Positions 8,367 to 16,461 are shown, numbered from the stretch's first letter. The stretch is DNA of 64,000 nt from Lachnospiraceae bacterium UBA7729 (GCA_002482005.1 DLFD01000064.1:1-64000); one strand, 5' to 3'. Made by a program: numbers and translations. The notes: generated by a model not told the origin, from the sequence alone.

Positions 8367-9305
8367 ATGCCGATTCGAATCTTGCAGGATCTTCCGGCAA
8401 GGGAGACCCTTGACCGTGAGAACATCTTCGTGATGGATGAGGGACAGGCTGACCTGCAGAATATCCGTCCGCTTGAGATCCTGATCCTGAATCTTATGCC
8501 GCTGAAGGAGGATACGGAGCTTCAGCTGCTTCGGATGCTGTCAAATACGCCGCTGCAGCTGAATATCACTTTCCTGGCGGTTTCAACCCACCATGCAAAA
8601 AACACGACTGCCAGCCATCTGAACAAGTTTTATCTGGAATTCGATGATATCAGGGATGCGTTCTATGATGGTATGATCATCACAGGTGCTCCGGTGGAGC
8701 AGATGACGTACGAGGAAGTGGACTACTGGGGGGAGCTGTGCAGAATCTTCGACTGGACGAATGATCACGTGACTTCCACCATTCACCTCTGCTGGGGGGC
8801 TCAGGCTGCTCTCTATCACCACTATGGCCTGCCGAAGACAGATCTCGGATATAAACTCTTCGGTGTTTACCGCCATCGCGTGAAGAACAAGAAGATCCCG
8901 CTCGTGCGCGGATTTGATGATTTCTTCTATGCCCCGCATTCCCGCTGGACCGAGGTCCCGAGAGAGGCTATCCTTAAGTGTAATGACCTGGTGATCCTTG
9001 CGGAGTCGGATGAAGCCGGCGTGTTCCTTGTCATGTCCAGGAATGGCCGTCGCATCTTCGTTATGGGGCATCCGGAGTATGACCGTCTTACACTGGATAA
9101 GGAATACAGACGTGATCTTGACAAGGGGATCCCGATCAGGATGCCGGTGAACTACTATCCGGATGATGATCCGGAGAACCGGCCGACTCTCAGCTGGCGC
9201 TCCCACGCGAACTCTCTTTACAGCAACTGGATCAACTATTACTGCTACCAGCTGACCCCGTATAGTCTGGGAACCAGGGTCTATACATACGAGAACCTGC
9301 ACTGA
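8367..9305 (+). CDS. metA: Homoserine O-acetyltransferase (MetA family)
   Basis: The enzyme activates homoserine for methionine synthesis. It is a 312-residue member of the MetA family with the triad Cys142 (HLCWGAQ), His235 and Glu237 (MGHPEYDR). Residue 111 is Glu (GAPVEQM). In this family Glu at 111 is associated with acetyl-CoA use and Gly with succinyl-CoA use, so the protein is better called an acetyltransferase than the default name homoserine O-succinyltransferase. GGAG lies upstream of the ATG. It follows ligA by 36 bases, with no SAM riboswitch or T-box visible. metNIQ and metF elsewhere in the window serve the same amino acid. Confidence 0.95.
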   Translation: MPIRILQDLPARETLDRENIFVMDEGQADLQNIRPLEILILNLMPLKEDTELQLLRMLSNTPLQLNITFLAVSTHHAKNTTASHLNKFYLEFDDIRDAFYDGMIITGAPVEQMTYEEVDYWGELCRIFDWTNDHVTSTIHLCWGAQAALYHHYGLPKTDLGYKLFGVYRHRVKNKKIPLVRGFDDFFYAPHSRWTEVPREAILKCNDLVILAESDEAGVFLVMSRNGRRIFVMGHPEYDRLTLDKEYRRDLDKGIPIRMPVNYYPDDDPENRPTLSWRSHANSLYSNWINYYCYQLTPYSLGTRVYTYENLH

Positions 9306-9366
9306 AGGCAGTTTTAGGCATCAGATCCGATATCGATGCAGCAGGATAAAAGTGAAGGAATGAAGG

Positions 9367-10347
9367 ATGGTAAAAACAGATCTGGTTACCGGATTTCTTG
9401 GCTCAGGGAAGACGACGTTCATAAAGAGATATGCCAGGTACCTGATGGGGAAGGGCGAAAAGATCGGGATCATTGTGAATGATTACGGATCTGTCAACGT
9501 CGATATGATGCTCCTTCAGGATCTGGAGAAGGAGGGCGCATCGACGGAAATGGTCATCGCCTCCGATCTTGACTGCTACCGGAGGCGTTTCCGCACCAAA
9601 CTGATCACCATGGGTATGGAAGGACTTGACCGGGTGATCGTGGAGCCATCCGGGATCTATGATGTGGATGAGTTCTTTGATGCGCTCTATGAAGAGCCGG
9701 TCAGCAGACTCCTTGAGATAGGGACGGTGATCTCTGTTGTGGACGCCGGCCTCGATGTTCCGCTGGGGAGAGATGCCGATTATCTGCTTACCTCCCAGAT
9801 TTCGGATGCTGGCATCGTTCTTTTCAGCCATATGGGCGATGGTCCGGATATGAGAGAAAGGGCGGCAGGAACCATCCGTTATATCAACCAGACGGTAGAT
9901 AAGTTCGGCTGCAGGCGGAAGTTCAGCGACCGGTACAGTGAAGAAGAAGGCAGTTTCGGCAAAGATATCCTTGCGAAAGACTGGGATTCTTTCACCGATG
10001 CAGACTTTGAGCGGATCAGGAATGCAGGCTGCCGGCAGTACGACCACATCAAGCTGCAGGTGGAGAGTAAAAACGGTTTTTCCAGTCTTTACTATATGAA
10101 TCTGAATCTGGGGCGGCAGGAGCTTACAGAAGCCGTCGCCGGCCTCATGAAGGACCATCGGGATGGTCAGAGGATCTTCCGTGTCAAAGGATTTTTCAAG
10201 GAAGAGGGGGTGTGGTTTGAGCTGAATGCCACCCGCTCAGGTATCCGCATCAGCAAAGTAAAAGAAGGACAGGATGTCCTGATCGTGATCGGTGAAGCCA
10301 TGGATCCGGACAGGGCAGACGCAAGGCTTGCGTCGAAACATATCTGA
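9367..10347 (+). CDS. CobW/HypB/UreG-type GTPase lacking the CxCC motif
   Basis: The 326-residue protein begins with a Walker A motif GFLGSGKTT (residues 9-17), has a DYGSVNVD switch region and VEPSGIYD, and ends with a CobW C-terminal-like domain (RIFRVKGFFKEEG onwards). COG0523 proteins are metal chaperones that carry GCxCC after the switch region. Here the equivalent stretch is SDLDCYRRRFRTK (residues 66-78), with only Cys70 and a run of arginines. Metal binding by the usual mode is therefore unlikely. It is followed 37 bases later by a C39-like peptidase and probably forms an operon with it. The substrate is unknown. Confidence 0.8.
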   Translation: MVKTDLVTGFLGSGKTTFIKRYARYLMGKGEKIGIIVNDYGSVNVDMMLLQDLEKEGASTEMVIASDLDCYRRRFRTKLITMGMEGLDRVIVEPSGIYDVDEFFDALYEEPVSRLLEIGTVISVVDAGLDVPLGRDADYLLTSQISDAGIVLFSHMGDGPDMRERAAGTIRYINQTVDKFGCRRKFSDRYSEEEGSFGKDILAKDWDSFTDADFERIRNAGCRQYDHIKLQVESKNGFSSLYYMNLNLGRQELTEAVAGLMKDHRDGQRIFRVKGFFKEEGVWFELNATRSGIRISKVKEGQDVLIVIGEAMDPDRADARLASKHI

Positions 10348-10384
10348 ACAGGAACACAGATAACAGGAAACGAGGTGTCATGCC

Positions 10385-11023
10385 ATGAAGATCCCGCTTC
10401 ATTACCAGATGACGGATTACGACTGCGGACCGACAACGATGCTGAACGCGGTCAGCTATCTGTTCGATGTGGAGGAGATCCCGCCGGAAGTTATCCGGAA
10501 TATCATGCTTTACAGCCTGGACTGCTACAGCGATGACTGCAGACAGGGAGAGAGAGGGACGAGCAGTGCGGCCATGATGTTCCTGTGCAACTGGCTGAAT
10601 GGTTTCGGCAAGGTTGGCCGGATCCCGGTAAGCGGTCAGTATCTCAGCGGAAAGTTTGTCAGTATGGCGAAGGATGGCAGGATCGTCCATGCACTGAGGT
10701 GTCGGGGAGTGGCAGTACTCAGGTGCGTGATCGATGTCTGGCACTATATTCTCGTTACGGGTGTCAGGGAGACGGAAGACGGAGGAGAGCTGCAGTTTCT
10801 TGTCTTCGATCCATATTACGATGCAGAAGCAAGGGAGTTCACCGGTCCAGGTATAGAGCTTGCAGAAGGGCATCCGATGGAGTACAACAAAGTTATCTCC
10901 CAGAGCTGTTTTGAGGGAAGCGGATATTACAGGCTGGGAAACCCCGATGAAAGGGAGGCTGTGCTCCTCTATAATGGCAGGACGGAGCTTACAGAGGAAA
11001 AGACGATCGAGTACTATATCTGA
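10385..11023 (+). CDS. C39-like cysteine peptidase domain protein
   Basis: The 212-residue protein is a stand-alone papain-like domain of the peptidase C39/C39-like type. The N-terminus QMTDYDCGPTTMLNAVSYL holds the nucleophile Cys14. His120 in DVWHYILVTG and a following FDPYYD complete the expected triad. There is no signal peptide and no transporter domain, so it is predicted to be cytoplasmic. C39 domains usually cut double-glycine leader peptides, but C39-like domains occur in other roles. It lies just after the CobW-like GTPase and before a small Cys-rich gene that contains GGG motifs. Whether they act together is open. Confidence 0.75.
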   Translation: MKIPLHYQMTDYDCGPTTMLNAVSYLFDVEEIPPEVIRNIMLYSLDCYSDDCRQGERGTSSAAMMFLCNWLNGFGKVGRIPVSGQYLSGKFVSMAKDGRIVHALRCRGVAVLRCVIDVWHYILVTGVRETEDGGELQFLVFDPYYDAEAREFTGPGIELAEGHPMEYNKVISQSCFEGSGYYRLGNPDEREAVLLYNGRTELTEEKTIEYYI

Positions 11024-11042
11024 CACGGCTGAGCAGGACAGT

Positions 11043-11166
11043 CCCGGAGGATGGGTACCTGCCCCGTAGGATGGGTACCGGCCCGGAGGATGGGTCCTGC
11101 CCCGGAGGATGGGTACCGGCCCCGGAGGATGGGTACCTGCCCCGGAGGATGGGTACTGGACCCGGA
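11043..11166. repeat. Tandem 19-20 bp repeats containing GGAGGATGG
   Basis: Six near-identical units of 19-20 bases (type CCCGGAGGATGGGTACCTGC) begin at 11043, 11063, 11082, 11101, 11121 and 11141. A degenerate seventh merges into the ribosome binding site of the next gene. Units differ mainly at the GTACCTGC/GTACCGGC end. Each unit carries a Shine-Dalgarno-like GGAGG followed by ATG, and most contain GGTACC, which is self-complementary. Confidence 0.9.
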
Positions 11167-11178
11167 AAGGAGGCTTTT

Positions 11179-11394
11179 ATGTTCAAAAGTATCCTGATCA
11201 AAGACACGACAAGGGAAGAGAGGATGGAGATCATAAGGCAGTCTCTCTCCTGGTGCGGAGGCGGCTGTGAGAACTGTTCTTCCTGCTGGCTCGGCGGCGG
11301 CAAGGCGGATGACATCTACCGGCCTTATATCGACGGCGAGAAAGAGATCTCGGAGATCAATAAAGAGTACCGGGCGAATTTTCAGCACGGATAA
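11179..11394 (+). CDS. Small Cys-rich protein of unknown function
   Basis: ATG 11179 is preceded by AGGAGG at good spacing, so the longer frame from 11071 through the repeat array is not the start. The 71-residue product begins MFKSILIKDTTREERMEII, has a compact cysteine cluster WCGGGCENCSSCW (residues 25-37), then GGG, and ends with YIDGEKEISEINKEYRANF. The first and last parts resemble a family of small Lachnospiraceae proteins sometimes mislabelled PurH. The cysteine cluster in the middle could bind a metal. The protein has no signal peptide. I do not know its function. Confidence 0.65.
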   Translation: MFKSILIKDTTREERMEIIRQSLSWCGGGCENCSSCWLGGGKADDIYRPYIDGEKEISEINKEYRANFQHG

Positions 11395-11513
11395 CAAGCT
11401 GCGGGAAAACATTTCCGGCAGAAAGGGATGTTATCCCTTGATTTTCTATATAGGTCGTATATAATCTTCTCAACGACAGATAGTTTTCTCAGAAAGGTGT
11501 CTGTCTGGTCATA

Positions 11514-11620
11514 GGCGAAGTAGGAATAAGCGCGTTAAGTTTTCAGTGGACGGGGAGTTGCCCTGAACCGAAGATCCCGCAGCAGCAAGGGATCGCGGTG
11601 CTTATTCCGCACCCGTTGCC
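11514..11620 (+). promoter_or_regulatory. Tetrahydrofolate (THF) riboswitch
   Basis: The layout matches the folT-type THF riboswitch. P1 pairs GGCGA with TTGCC, and P2 pairs GGAATAAGC (11523-11531) with GCTTATTCC (11600-11608). P3 pairs TTCAG with CTGAA and P4 pairs GATCCC with GGGATC. The conserved internal sequences GCGTTAAGT, GGGGAGTTG and CCGAAG are present. It lies directly upstream of the folate transporter gene folT, as in other Firmicutes. Binding of reduced folate is expected to lower expression. Confidence 0.9.
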
Positions 11621-11621
11621 G

Positions 11622-11679
11622 CATATAGAAGACTCCGATACCTCTATGTGTGGACGGTAACTCATGGAGGTGTTTTTTT
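11622..11679 (+). promoter_or_regulatory. Riboswitch expression platform with mutually exclusive hairpins
   Basis: A 9-bp stem pairs 11640-11648 with 11663-11671. The 3' arm contains the folT Shine-Dalgarno GGAGGT, and seven T residues follow. It can thus act as terminator, sequestor or both. An alternative 8-bp stem pairs 11622-11629 with 11643-11650 and would free the GGAGGT. The start codon is at 11680. Confidence 0.75.
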
Positions 11680-12255
11680 ATGCAGAAAAGGGATAACCAT
11701 ACGATCTGGTGTACCTACACCTTTGTTTCGATCGGGATGCTGACAGCGCTTCAGCTTCTTTTGTCCCGCTTTCTCGCGATCAATATCGGCGGATTCGCGA
11801 GAGTAGGGCTTGGACCGGTCGCGACCATCATGGCGGGGATCTGGCTTGGACCGGTCGCCGGAGGCCTTACAGGGCTTGCTGCAGACCTTCTCGGATGCCT
11901 GATCCAGGGTTATGCGGTCAATCCGCTGATCACGCTGTCAGCGGTACTCTGGGGGGTGATCCCCGGACTGCTGTGCCCGCCGGCGGGATTCCGGAAGATG
12001 CGGAAGATCCTGAGGCTGTGCGTCTCGATCATCCTTGCTGCCGTGGTATGCACTCTGGTGCTTACGACCGCGGGTCTCGTGCTGATCATGGGATATCATT
12101 ATTATTCCATCATGCCGACGAGACTGGTCCAGTTTGCTTTCATGGTACCGATCTACTGCCTGCTGGTAAGTCTGCTGTACATGAGCCCGGTAACTTCGAT
12201 GGTCAGAAATGCTCTTCGTGTAAGACTTTCCCGCCGGAGTCTTCAGAAACAGTGA
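11680..12255 (+). CDS. folT: Folate ECF transporter S component FolT
   Basis: FolT binds folate outside the cell and delivers it through an energy-coupling-factor module (EcfA, EcfA', EcfT) encoded elsewhere. The 191-residue protein is very hydrophobic with about six membrane segments. It contains family-like sequences such as RVGLGPVATIMAGIWLGPV and GLAADLLGCLI (about residues 41-72). The assignment is strengthened by the THF riboswitch directly upstream. ATG 11680 is used because GGAGG is eight to thirteen bases upstream. An in-frame upstream GTG at 11650 lies inside the regulatory hairpin. A terminator follows. Confidence 0.93.
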   Translation: MQKRDNHTIWCTYTFVSIGMLTALQLLLSRFLAINIGGFARVGLGPVATIMAGIWLGPVAGGLTGLAADLLGCLIQGYAVNPLITLSAVLWGVIPGLLCPPAGFRKMRKILRLCVSIILAAVVCTLVLTTAGLVLIMGYHYYSIMPTRLVQFAFMVPIYCLLVSLLYMSPVTSMVRNALRVRLSRRSLQKQ

Positions 12256-12302
12256 CAGTCTGACAGAATCTCTGCTTATACTGCCTGCAGCATGGCAGGA
12301 AA

Positions 12303-12345
12303 GCCCGGAAGAGGGTGCGGGGCACCTGAATCCGGGCCTTTATTT
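12303..12345 (+). terminator. Intrinsic terminator after folT
   Basis: GCCCGGA at 12303-12309 pairs with TCCGGGC at 12331-12337. A smaller GGTGC/GCACC hairpin lies inside, and CTTTATTTG follows. The remaining 150 bases before the next gene show no other clear element. Confidence 0.65.
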
Positions 12346-12496
12346 GTATTTTGGTCAGGCTTGTACTATGATGAAAACAATAGCGTTCGGCGGGATGACC
12401 GGGGCCGGATGCAGACCTTTACACAGACCTTTACACAGACACCCTGGTTAAGACAGAATTCCTGATGCAGCAGAAAAAGAGGGAGGAAGTGCAGAC

Positions 12497-14437
12497 ATGA
12501 ACTGGAAACCTTGTGCGGAAGAGCTGGAAGAAAGCAGATACAGCGGACTGGTGCCCCATACAGCGGTAACTGATGAAGGAATCATCTTTGCGGCAGCCGT
12601 TCCAGAGCATGAAAAGGCAGTCCTCCTTCTGAGGCACAGAAAGGGGAAGGGAAAAGAGTATGAGATCCCGTTTCCGGAGAAGCCTTATTCCGGGCGGATC
12701 TTTGCTATGAAGGTCACCGGTGTTCCTGCGGGAGAAGCAGAATACTGCTTCCGGATCGGGGATAAAGCGGTAACAGATCCTTATTCACAGGTCATTGCAG
12801 GGGAACTCACCTATGGGGAAGAACGCACAAAGCCACTGTGGAGCGGCTTTGCACCTCAGGTATTCGACTGGGGCGGGGATAAAAAGCCGCTCAGGATCCC
12901 GTTCCGGGATTCCATCTTCTATGAACTGAATGTGAGAAGCTTCACGAAAGGGAGAAAGAGCAGAGTACGCAGGAAAGGAACATTCTCAGGGCTTACGGAA
13001 AAGATCCCTTATCTGAAACAGCTGGGGATCACGGGGGTGGTCCTGATGCCGTGCTACGAATTCGATGAGACAGCCGCTTTCCGGCGGGCGTATGTGGGAC
13101 TGCCGGAGATGCATTTTTCGGAGAACTTTTATCAGCTGAAGGCTGACCAGCCGCAGGCGGGAACGTATGCACCGGCTGAGGATGGGAAGAAGGTATCCGG
13201 GAAGGTCCCTGAGGAGAGGAGAGTCAATCTCTGGGGGTTCGGGCCTGGTCTTCTGCTTGCGCCGAAGAGGGGCTACTGTGCGACAGATAACCCTTACAGA
13301 GAATTCTGCCATATGGTGAAGTCATTCCATGAGGAAGGGATCGAAGTCCTGATGGAGATGGACCTTTCCTGGGGAGCAACTCCGGCGCTGCAGGAGACGG
13401 CTCTGCTCTGGTGGAGTCATACCTGTCATGTGGACGGGTTCTTCCTCTACGGAGACCAGGGGGAGCTGAACACGATCTGCAAAAGCCCGGCTCTTTGTGA
13501 CTGCAAGCTGATCTCAGACTACTTCCCTGCTGACCGCATGTATCCGAAGGGAAGAGAGAGTTCCTTCCGGAATCTTGCGGAATGCAACTTCGGCTTCCGG
13601 GATGATGCGAGGAAACTGCTGAAGGGGGATGAAAGTTCTCTCGGACCTTTTGTCTCCAGAAACCGCTATAATCCGGCGGATACGGCAGTCATCAACGCGA
13701 TGACAGGCCATGACGGCTTCACGATGGCAGACCTTGTGTCATATAATGAAGCCCATAATGATGAGAATGGTACGGATAAGGGCGGAAGGTTCCAGTTTTC
13801 CTGGAACTGCGGAAGCGAAGGGGCGTCGCGAAGAAAAGAGATCAGGATGCTGCGCAGAAAACAGATCCGCAATGCATTCGCCATGATGCTGCTCTCAGAG
13901 GGGACTCCTATGCTGCTGGCGGGAGATGAACTCGGGAACAGTCAGAATGGCAACAGCAATGCATGGTGTATTGACAATGAGACCAGCTGGGTAGACTGGT
14001 CTTCCTCATCTTCCTCAACAGAGATCCTGGAGTTTGTGAAGAAACTGATCGCATTCCGGAAAGCGCACCCGATCATTCATCCAGAGAAAGAACTTCAGAC
14101 GGATGGCAGGGGCGGTTTGTATCCGCAGTTTTCCTGTCATGGGAAGAACGCATGGTTTGCCTCCTACGGGCAGCAGGACAGGTCGATCGGCATGATGTAC
14201 TGCGGAGAAGGCGGGAAAGACACTGCCTTTGCAAAGACAGATGGAAGCGATAAGGCTTCTTCCGACACTTACCTCTATATAGCATGGAATTTCCACTGGG
14301 AAGAAAAGGAGCTTGCCCTTCCGATCCTTCCGAAAGGCAGGGAGTGGAAGGTTGTCCTCAGCACAGCGGATACGGGGGCAGAGGTCAGCAAGTCGGTCCT
14401 TGTCCCTGGCAGGACGGTCCTGGCGCTGGAGGGATGA
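12497..14437 (+). CDS. GH13 isoamylase/GlgX-like protein, probably inactive
   Basis: This 646-residue protein has the layout of glycogen debranching enzymes. An N-terminal CBM48-like domain (residues about 15-100) is followed by a GH13 barrel (SIFYELNVRSFT at 139-150 onwards) and a C-terminal beta domain. The late motif MTGHDGFTMADLVSYNEAHN (His405, Asp406) is well conserved. The other catalytic motifs are not. Region I reads MEMDLSWG instead of the usual VVxNH. The nucleophile motif GFRxD reads GFFLY (residues 314-318, Tyr318 for Asp). The acid/base motif LIAEPW reads LISDYF (Asp341 for Glu). Hydrolytic activity is therefore doubtful; a binding or regulatory role is possible. No other glycogen gene is adjacent. 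Confidence 0.8.
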   Translation: MNWKPCAEELEESRYSGLVPHTAVTDEGIIFAAAVPEHEKAVLLLRHRKGKGKEYEIPFPEKPYSGRIFAMKVTGVPAGEAEYCFRIGDKAVTDPYSQVIAGELTYGEERTKPLWSGFAPQVFDWGGDKKPLRIPFRDSIFYELNVRSFTKGRKSRVRRKGTFSGLTEKIPYLKQLGITGVVLMPCYEFDETAAFRRAYVGLPEMHFSENFYQLKADQPQAGTYAPAEDGKKVSGKVPEERRVNLWGFGPGLLLAPKRGYCATDNPYREFCHMVKSFHEEGIEVLMEMDLSWGATPALQETALLWWSHTCHVDGFFLYGDQGELNTICKSPALCDCKLISDYFPADRMYPKGRESSFRNLAECNFGFRDDARKLLKGDESSLGPFVSRNRYNPADTAVINAMTGHDGFTMADLVSYNEAHNDENGTDKGGRFQFSWNCGSEGASRRKEIRMLRRKQIRNAFAMMLLSEGTPMLLAGDELGNSQNGNSNAWCIDNETSWVDWSSSSSSTEILEFVKKLIAFRKAHPIIHPEKELQTDGRGGLYPQFSCHGKNAWFASYGQQDRSIGMMYCGEGGKDTAFAKTDGSDKASSDTYLYIAWNFHWEEKELALPILPKGREWKVVLSTADTGAEVSKSVLVPGRTVLALEG

Positions 14438-14492
14438 GGAAGGCTTTGCAGGAAGAAGCAGTATTAGGAAGCTGACGGGTGATGACTCAGGA

Positions 14493-15269
14493 ATGCCGGA
14501 TAACGGTCAGCAGACCGGAGATAAGAAAAGAATGATGACAGAAGAGATAAAAGACTGGAAGAAGGAAAGCCAGGACGCAAAGGTTCACGCGGAGCCTGGC
14601 GATAAAGGGAGTGAGAAGGCAGAGAATATCCCAGAAGGTACGGAAAGCCTGTCCGGAAGGTACGCGGGAGTCCCTTCCGACGGGAAGATCACTTTTGACA
14701 AGTGTGTCGGACATCTCATGACAGTCATGAAGCACAAGGCAGCAGTTGCAGAGGGCTGCTTCAAGGTGGGGCTTTACTGGCAGGGACTGACACACGACCT
14801 GTCAAAGTTCAGCCCTGTGGAGTTCTGGAACAGCGTACGCTATTATCAGTATGGGAAGCAGAGCCCGAACAATGGGGAAAGAGTGGTGAAAGGCTACTCG
14901 GAGTCCTGGATCCATCATAAGGGTCACAATATGCATCACTATGAGCACTGGACCGATTACAGTGTCGAAGCTGCAAAGAAGGGAGAATTCCCGGTCAGGC
15001 CAGTACAGATGCCGAGGCGCTATGTTGCGGAGATGCTGATGGACCGTATCGCAGCGTCAAAGATCTACCTCAGGGACAAGTATACCCAGCACGAACCGCT
15101 GAAGTATTACATCCATGGCAAAGCCGGAACGCTGATGCATCCGGAGACCGCAAGGGAACTCTCGGGAATGCTCAGGATCCTTGACGAGCGGGGGGAAGAG
15201 GAATGTTTCCGCTTTGTCCGTGACTATTACCTGAAGGGATATCCGATCGGGAAACACAGAAGGTCATAA
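14493..15269 (+). CDS. DUF5662 family protein
   Basis: The 258-residue protein matches DUF5662, sometimes mislabelled catalase. After a charged, low-complexity N-terminus of about 65 residues comes the conserved part. It includes KITFDKCVGHLMTVMKHK, YWQGLTHDLSKFSPVEFW and the His-rich WIHHKGHNMHHYEHWTDY (around residues 145-162), then PRRYVAEMLMDRIAASK. The His/Asp pattern suggests an HD-like metal-dependent fold, but this is inference. The start is uncertain: ATG 14493 or ATG 14532/14535 are possible, and none has a strong ribosome site. The stop overlaps the convergent LysR gene by six bases. Confidence 0.75.
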   Translation: MPDNGQQTGDKKRMMTEEIKDWKKESQDAKVHAEPGDKGSEKAENIPEGTESLSGRYAGVPSDGKITFDKCVGHLMTVMKHKAAVAEGCFKVGLYWQGLTHDLSKFSPVEFWNSVRYYQYGKQSPNNGERVVKGYSESWIHHKGHNMHHYEHWTDYSVEAAKKGEFPVRPVQMPRRYVAEMLMDRIAASKIYLRDKYTQHEPLKYYIHGKAGTLMHPETARELSGMLRILDERGEEECFRFVRDYYLKGYPIGKHRRS

Positions 15270-16295
15270 GGAAGACGCATCAGGTCCGCTGCCGTCAGCC
15301 GTATCTTTCGGCCCATCAGCGGATCTTTTGTTTTTCAGCTTCTTTGGCTTTCCAGGTCTCGGCGGCTCTGACAGCATCGTGACATTATCTCCGGAAGCAG
15401 CGCCGATCCGCTTCAGCTCGTCGATATACCGTCTTGCGATCGGTGTCAGCTCCGTGCGGGCTTTCTTCAGGTATCCGATCGTCATACGGTTGTCTCCCGT
15501 AAGAGGGACCGCGATGTAGTCGCTGCCATTCAGGTCTTCCGTGATGATACCGGAGCAGAGAGTATAGGCATTCATACCCACCATCAGGTTCAGCAGGGTC
15601 GCCCGGTCATCTGCTTTGATGATCTTCTTGTAATCGTATGTGCTGAGTACTTCCTCTGCAAAATAGAAGGAGTTGTAATCTCCCTGTTCGAAGGACAGGA
15701 CCGGATAAGGCCTCAGCTCCTCGATCGAGATTTCCTTCTGACGGGCAAGAGGATGGTTCTTCCAGAGATAGACGGATACATCGCATGCAAAGAGGGGATG
15801 AAACTCCAGGTCATATTCGTGGAAGATCTTCGTCAGGGCATCCCTGTTGAAGCCATCGAGGTAGAGAACGCCGATCTCGCTCTTCATGTTCCTGACATGG
15901 GTCATGACGTCGTGGGTCTTGGTTTCGTGGATCGCGAACTCATAGTTGTCAAGACCGAACACATTGGCAGTCTCGATGAAAGCCTTCACGGCAAAGGAAT
16001 AATGCTGGGTCGAGACACTGAATTTCGTCCTGCGCTGGGAGTGGTCGAGAAAACGGTCTTCCATAAGGCTGTATTCCTGGATGATCTGCCGTGCATAGCC
16101 AAGAAATTCCTCGCCGCCCTGAGTGATCGAGATACCACGGTTGGAGCGGATGAAAAGGATCATGCCAAGTTCCTGCTCCAGGTCCTTGATGGTGCTGGAG
16201 AGAGATGGCTGGGTGATGAAAAGGCGGTGAGCCGCCTCATTCATGCTTCCGCAGTCTGCGATCATGACTGCGTAGCGAAGCTGCTGAAGGGTCAT
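15264..16295 (-). CDS. LysR-type transcriptional regulator, probably of methionine uptake
   Basis: A 343-residue LysR protein. The N-terminal winged helix-turn-helix reads MTLQQLRYAVMIADCGSMNEAAHRLF, and the effector-binding domain follows to about residue 300. The tail is Lys/Ser-rich and low complexity. The start at 16295 fits the conserved LysR N-terminus better than the upstream in-frame ATG at 16325. It is divergent from metNI, with a LysR-type operator between them, and LysR proteins such as MtaR control methionine uptake in other Firmicutes. Regulation of metNIQ is therefore likely but inferred. Confidence 0.88.
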   Translation of the reverse strand: MTLQQLRYAVMIADCGSMNEAAHRLFITQPSLSSTIKDLEQELGMILFIRSNRGISITQGGEEFLGYARQIIQEYSLMEDRFLDHSQRRTKFSVSTQHYSFAVKAFIETANVFGLDNYEFAIHETKTHDVMTHVRNMKSEIGVLYLDGFNRDALTKIFHEYDLEFHPLFACDVSVYLWKNHPLARQKEISIEELRPYPVLSFEQGDYNSFYFAEEVLSTYDYKKIIKADDRATLLNLMVGMNAYTLCSGIITEDLNGSDYIAVPLTGDNRMTIGYLKKARTELTPIARRYIDELKRIGAASGDNVTMLSEPPRPGKPKKLKNKRSADGPKDTADGSGPDASSL

Positions 16296-16392
16296 GCTGT
16301 ATTCCTTTCGAAAAGGTCCCTGCATCTTTCAGGTGGCAGAGCAGGAAGCAGATTTACACTTTTCAGAGTCTAGCACAGAAAATCATTTTTTA

Positions 16393-16411
16393 CTATAGAC
16401 AAAACCTATAG
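16393..16411. promoter_or_regulatory. LysR-type operator in the lysR-metN intergenic region
   Basis: CTATAG at 16393-16398 and CTATAG at 16406-16411 flank seven bases and form a palindrome, consistent with the T-N11-A pattern of LysR sites. On the minus strand a possible -10 (TATAGT) with TTTGAG 18 bases upstream overlaps the site, which fits autoregulation. It lies 124 bases upstream of metN. Confidence 0.55.
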
Positions 16412-16461
16412 CAGGCTCAAAGAAATTCGAAAGGATGGAAATGTACAGCAGCTGTTTCTTT

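Noticed and set aside
9367..10347. Urease or hydrogenase nickel-insertion role for the CobW-like GTPase
   Set aside because: The CxCC motif and the His-rich tracts of UreG and HypB are missing and no urease or hydrogenase gene is nearby.
11043..11166. CRISPR array
   Set aside because: Units follow one another without spacers and no cas gene is nearby. The same holds for the repeats at 42198-42289 and 57996-58165.
11071..11178. An extended N-terminus of the Cys-rich protein through the tandem repeats
   Set aside because: ATG 11179 has AGGAGG at the right distance; the extension is repeat translation.
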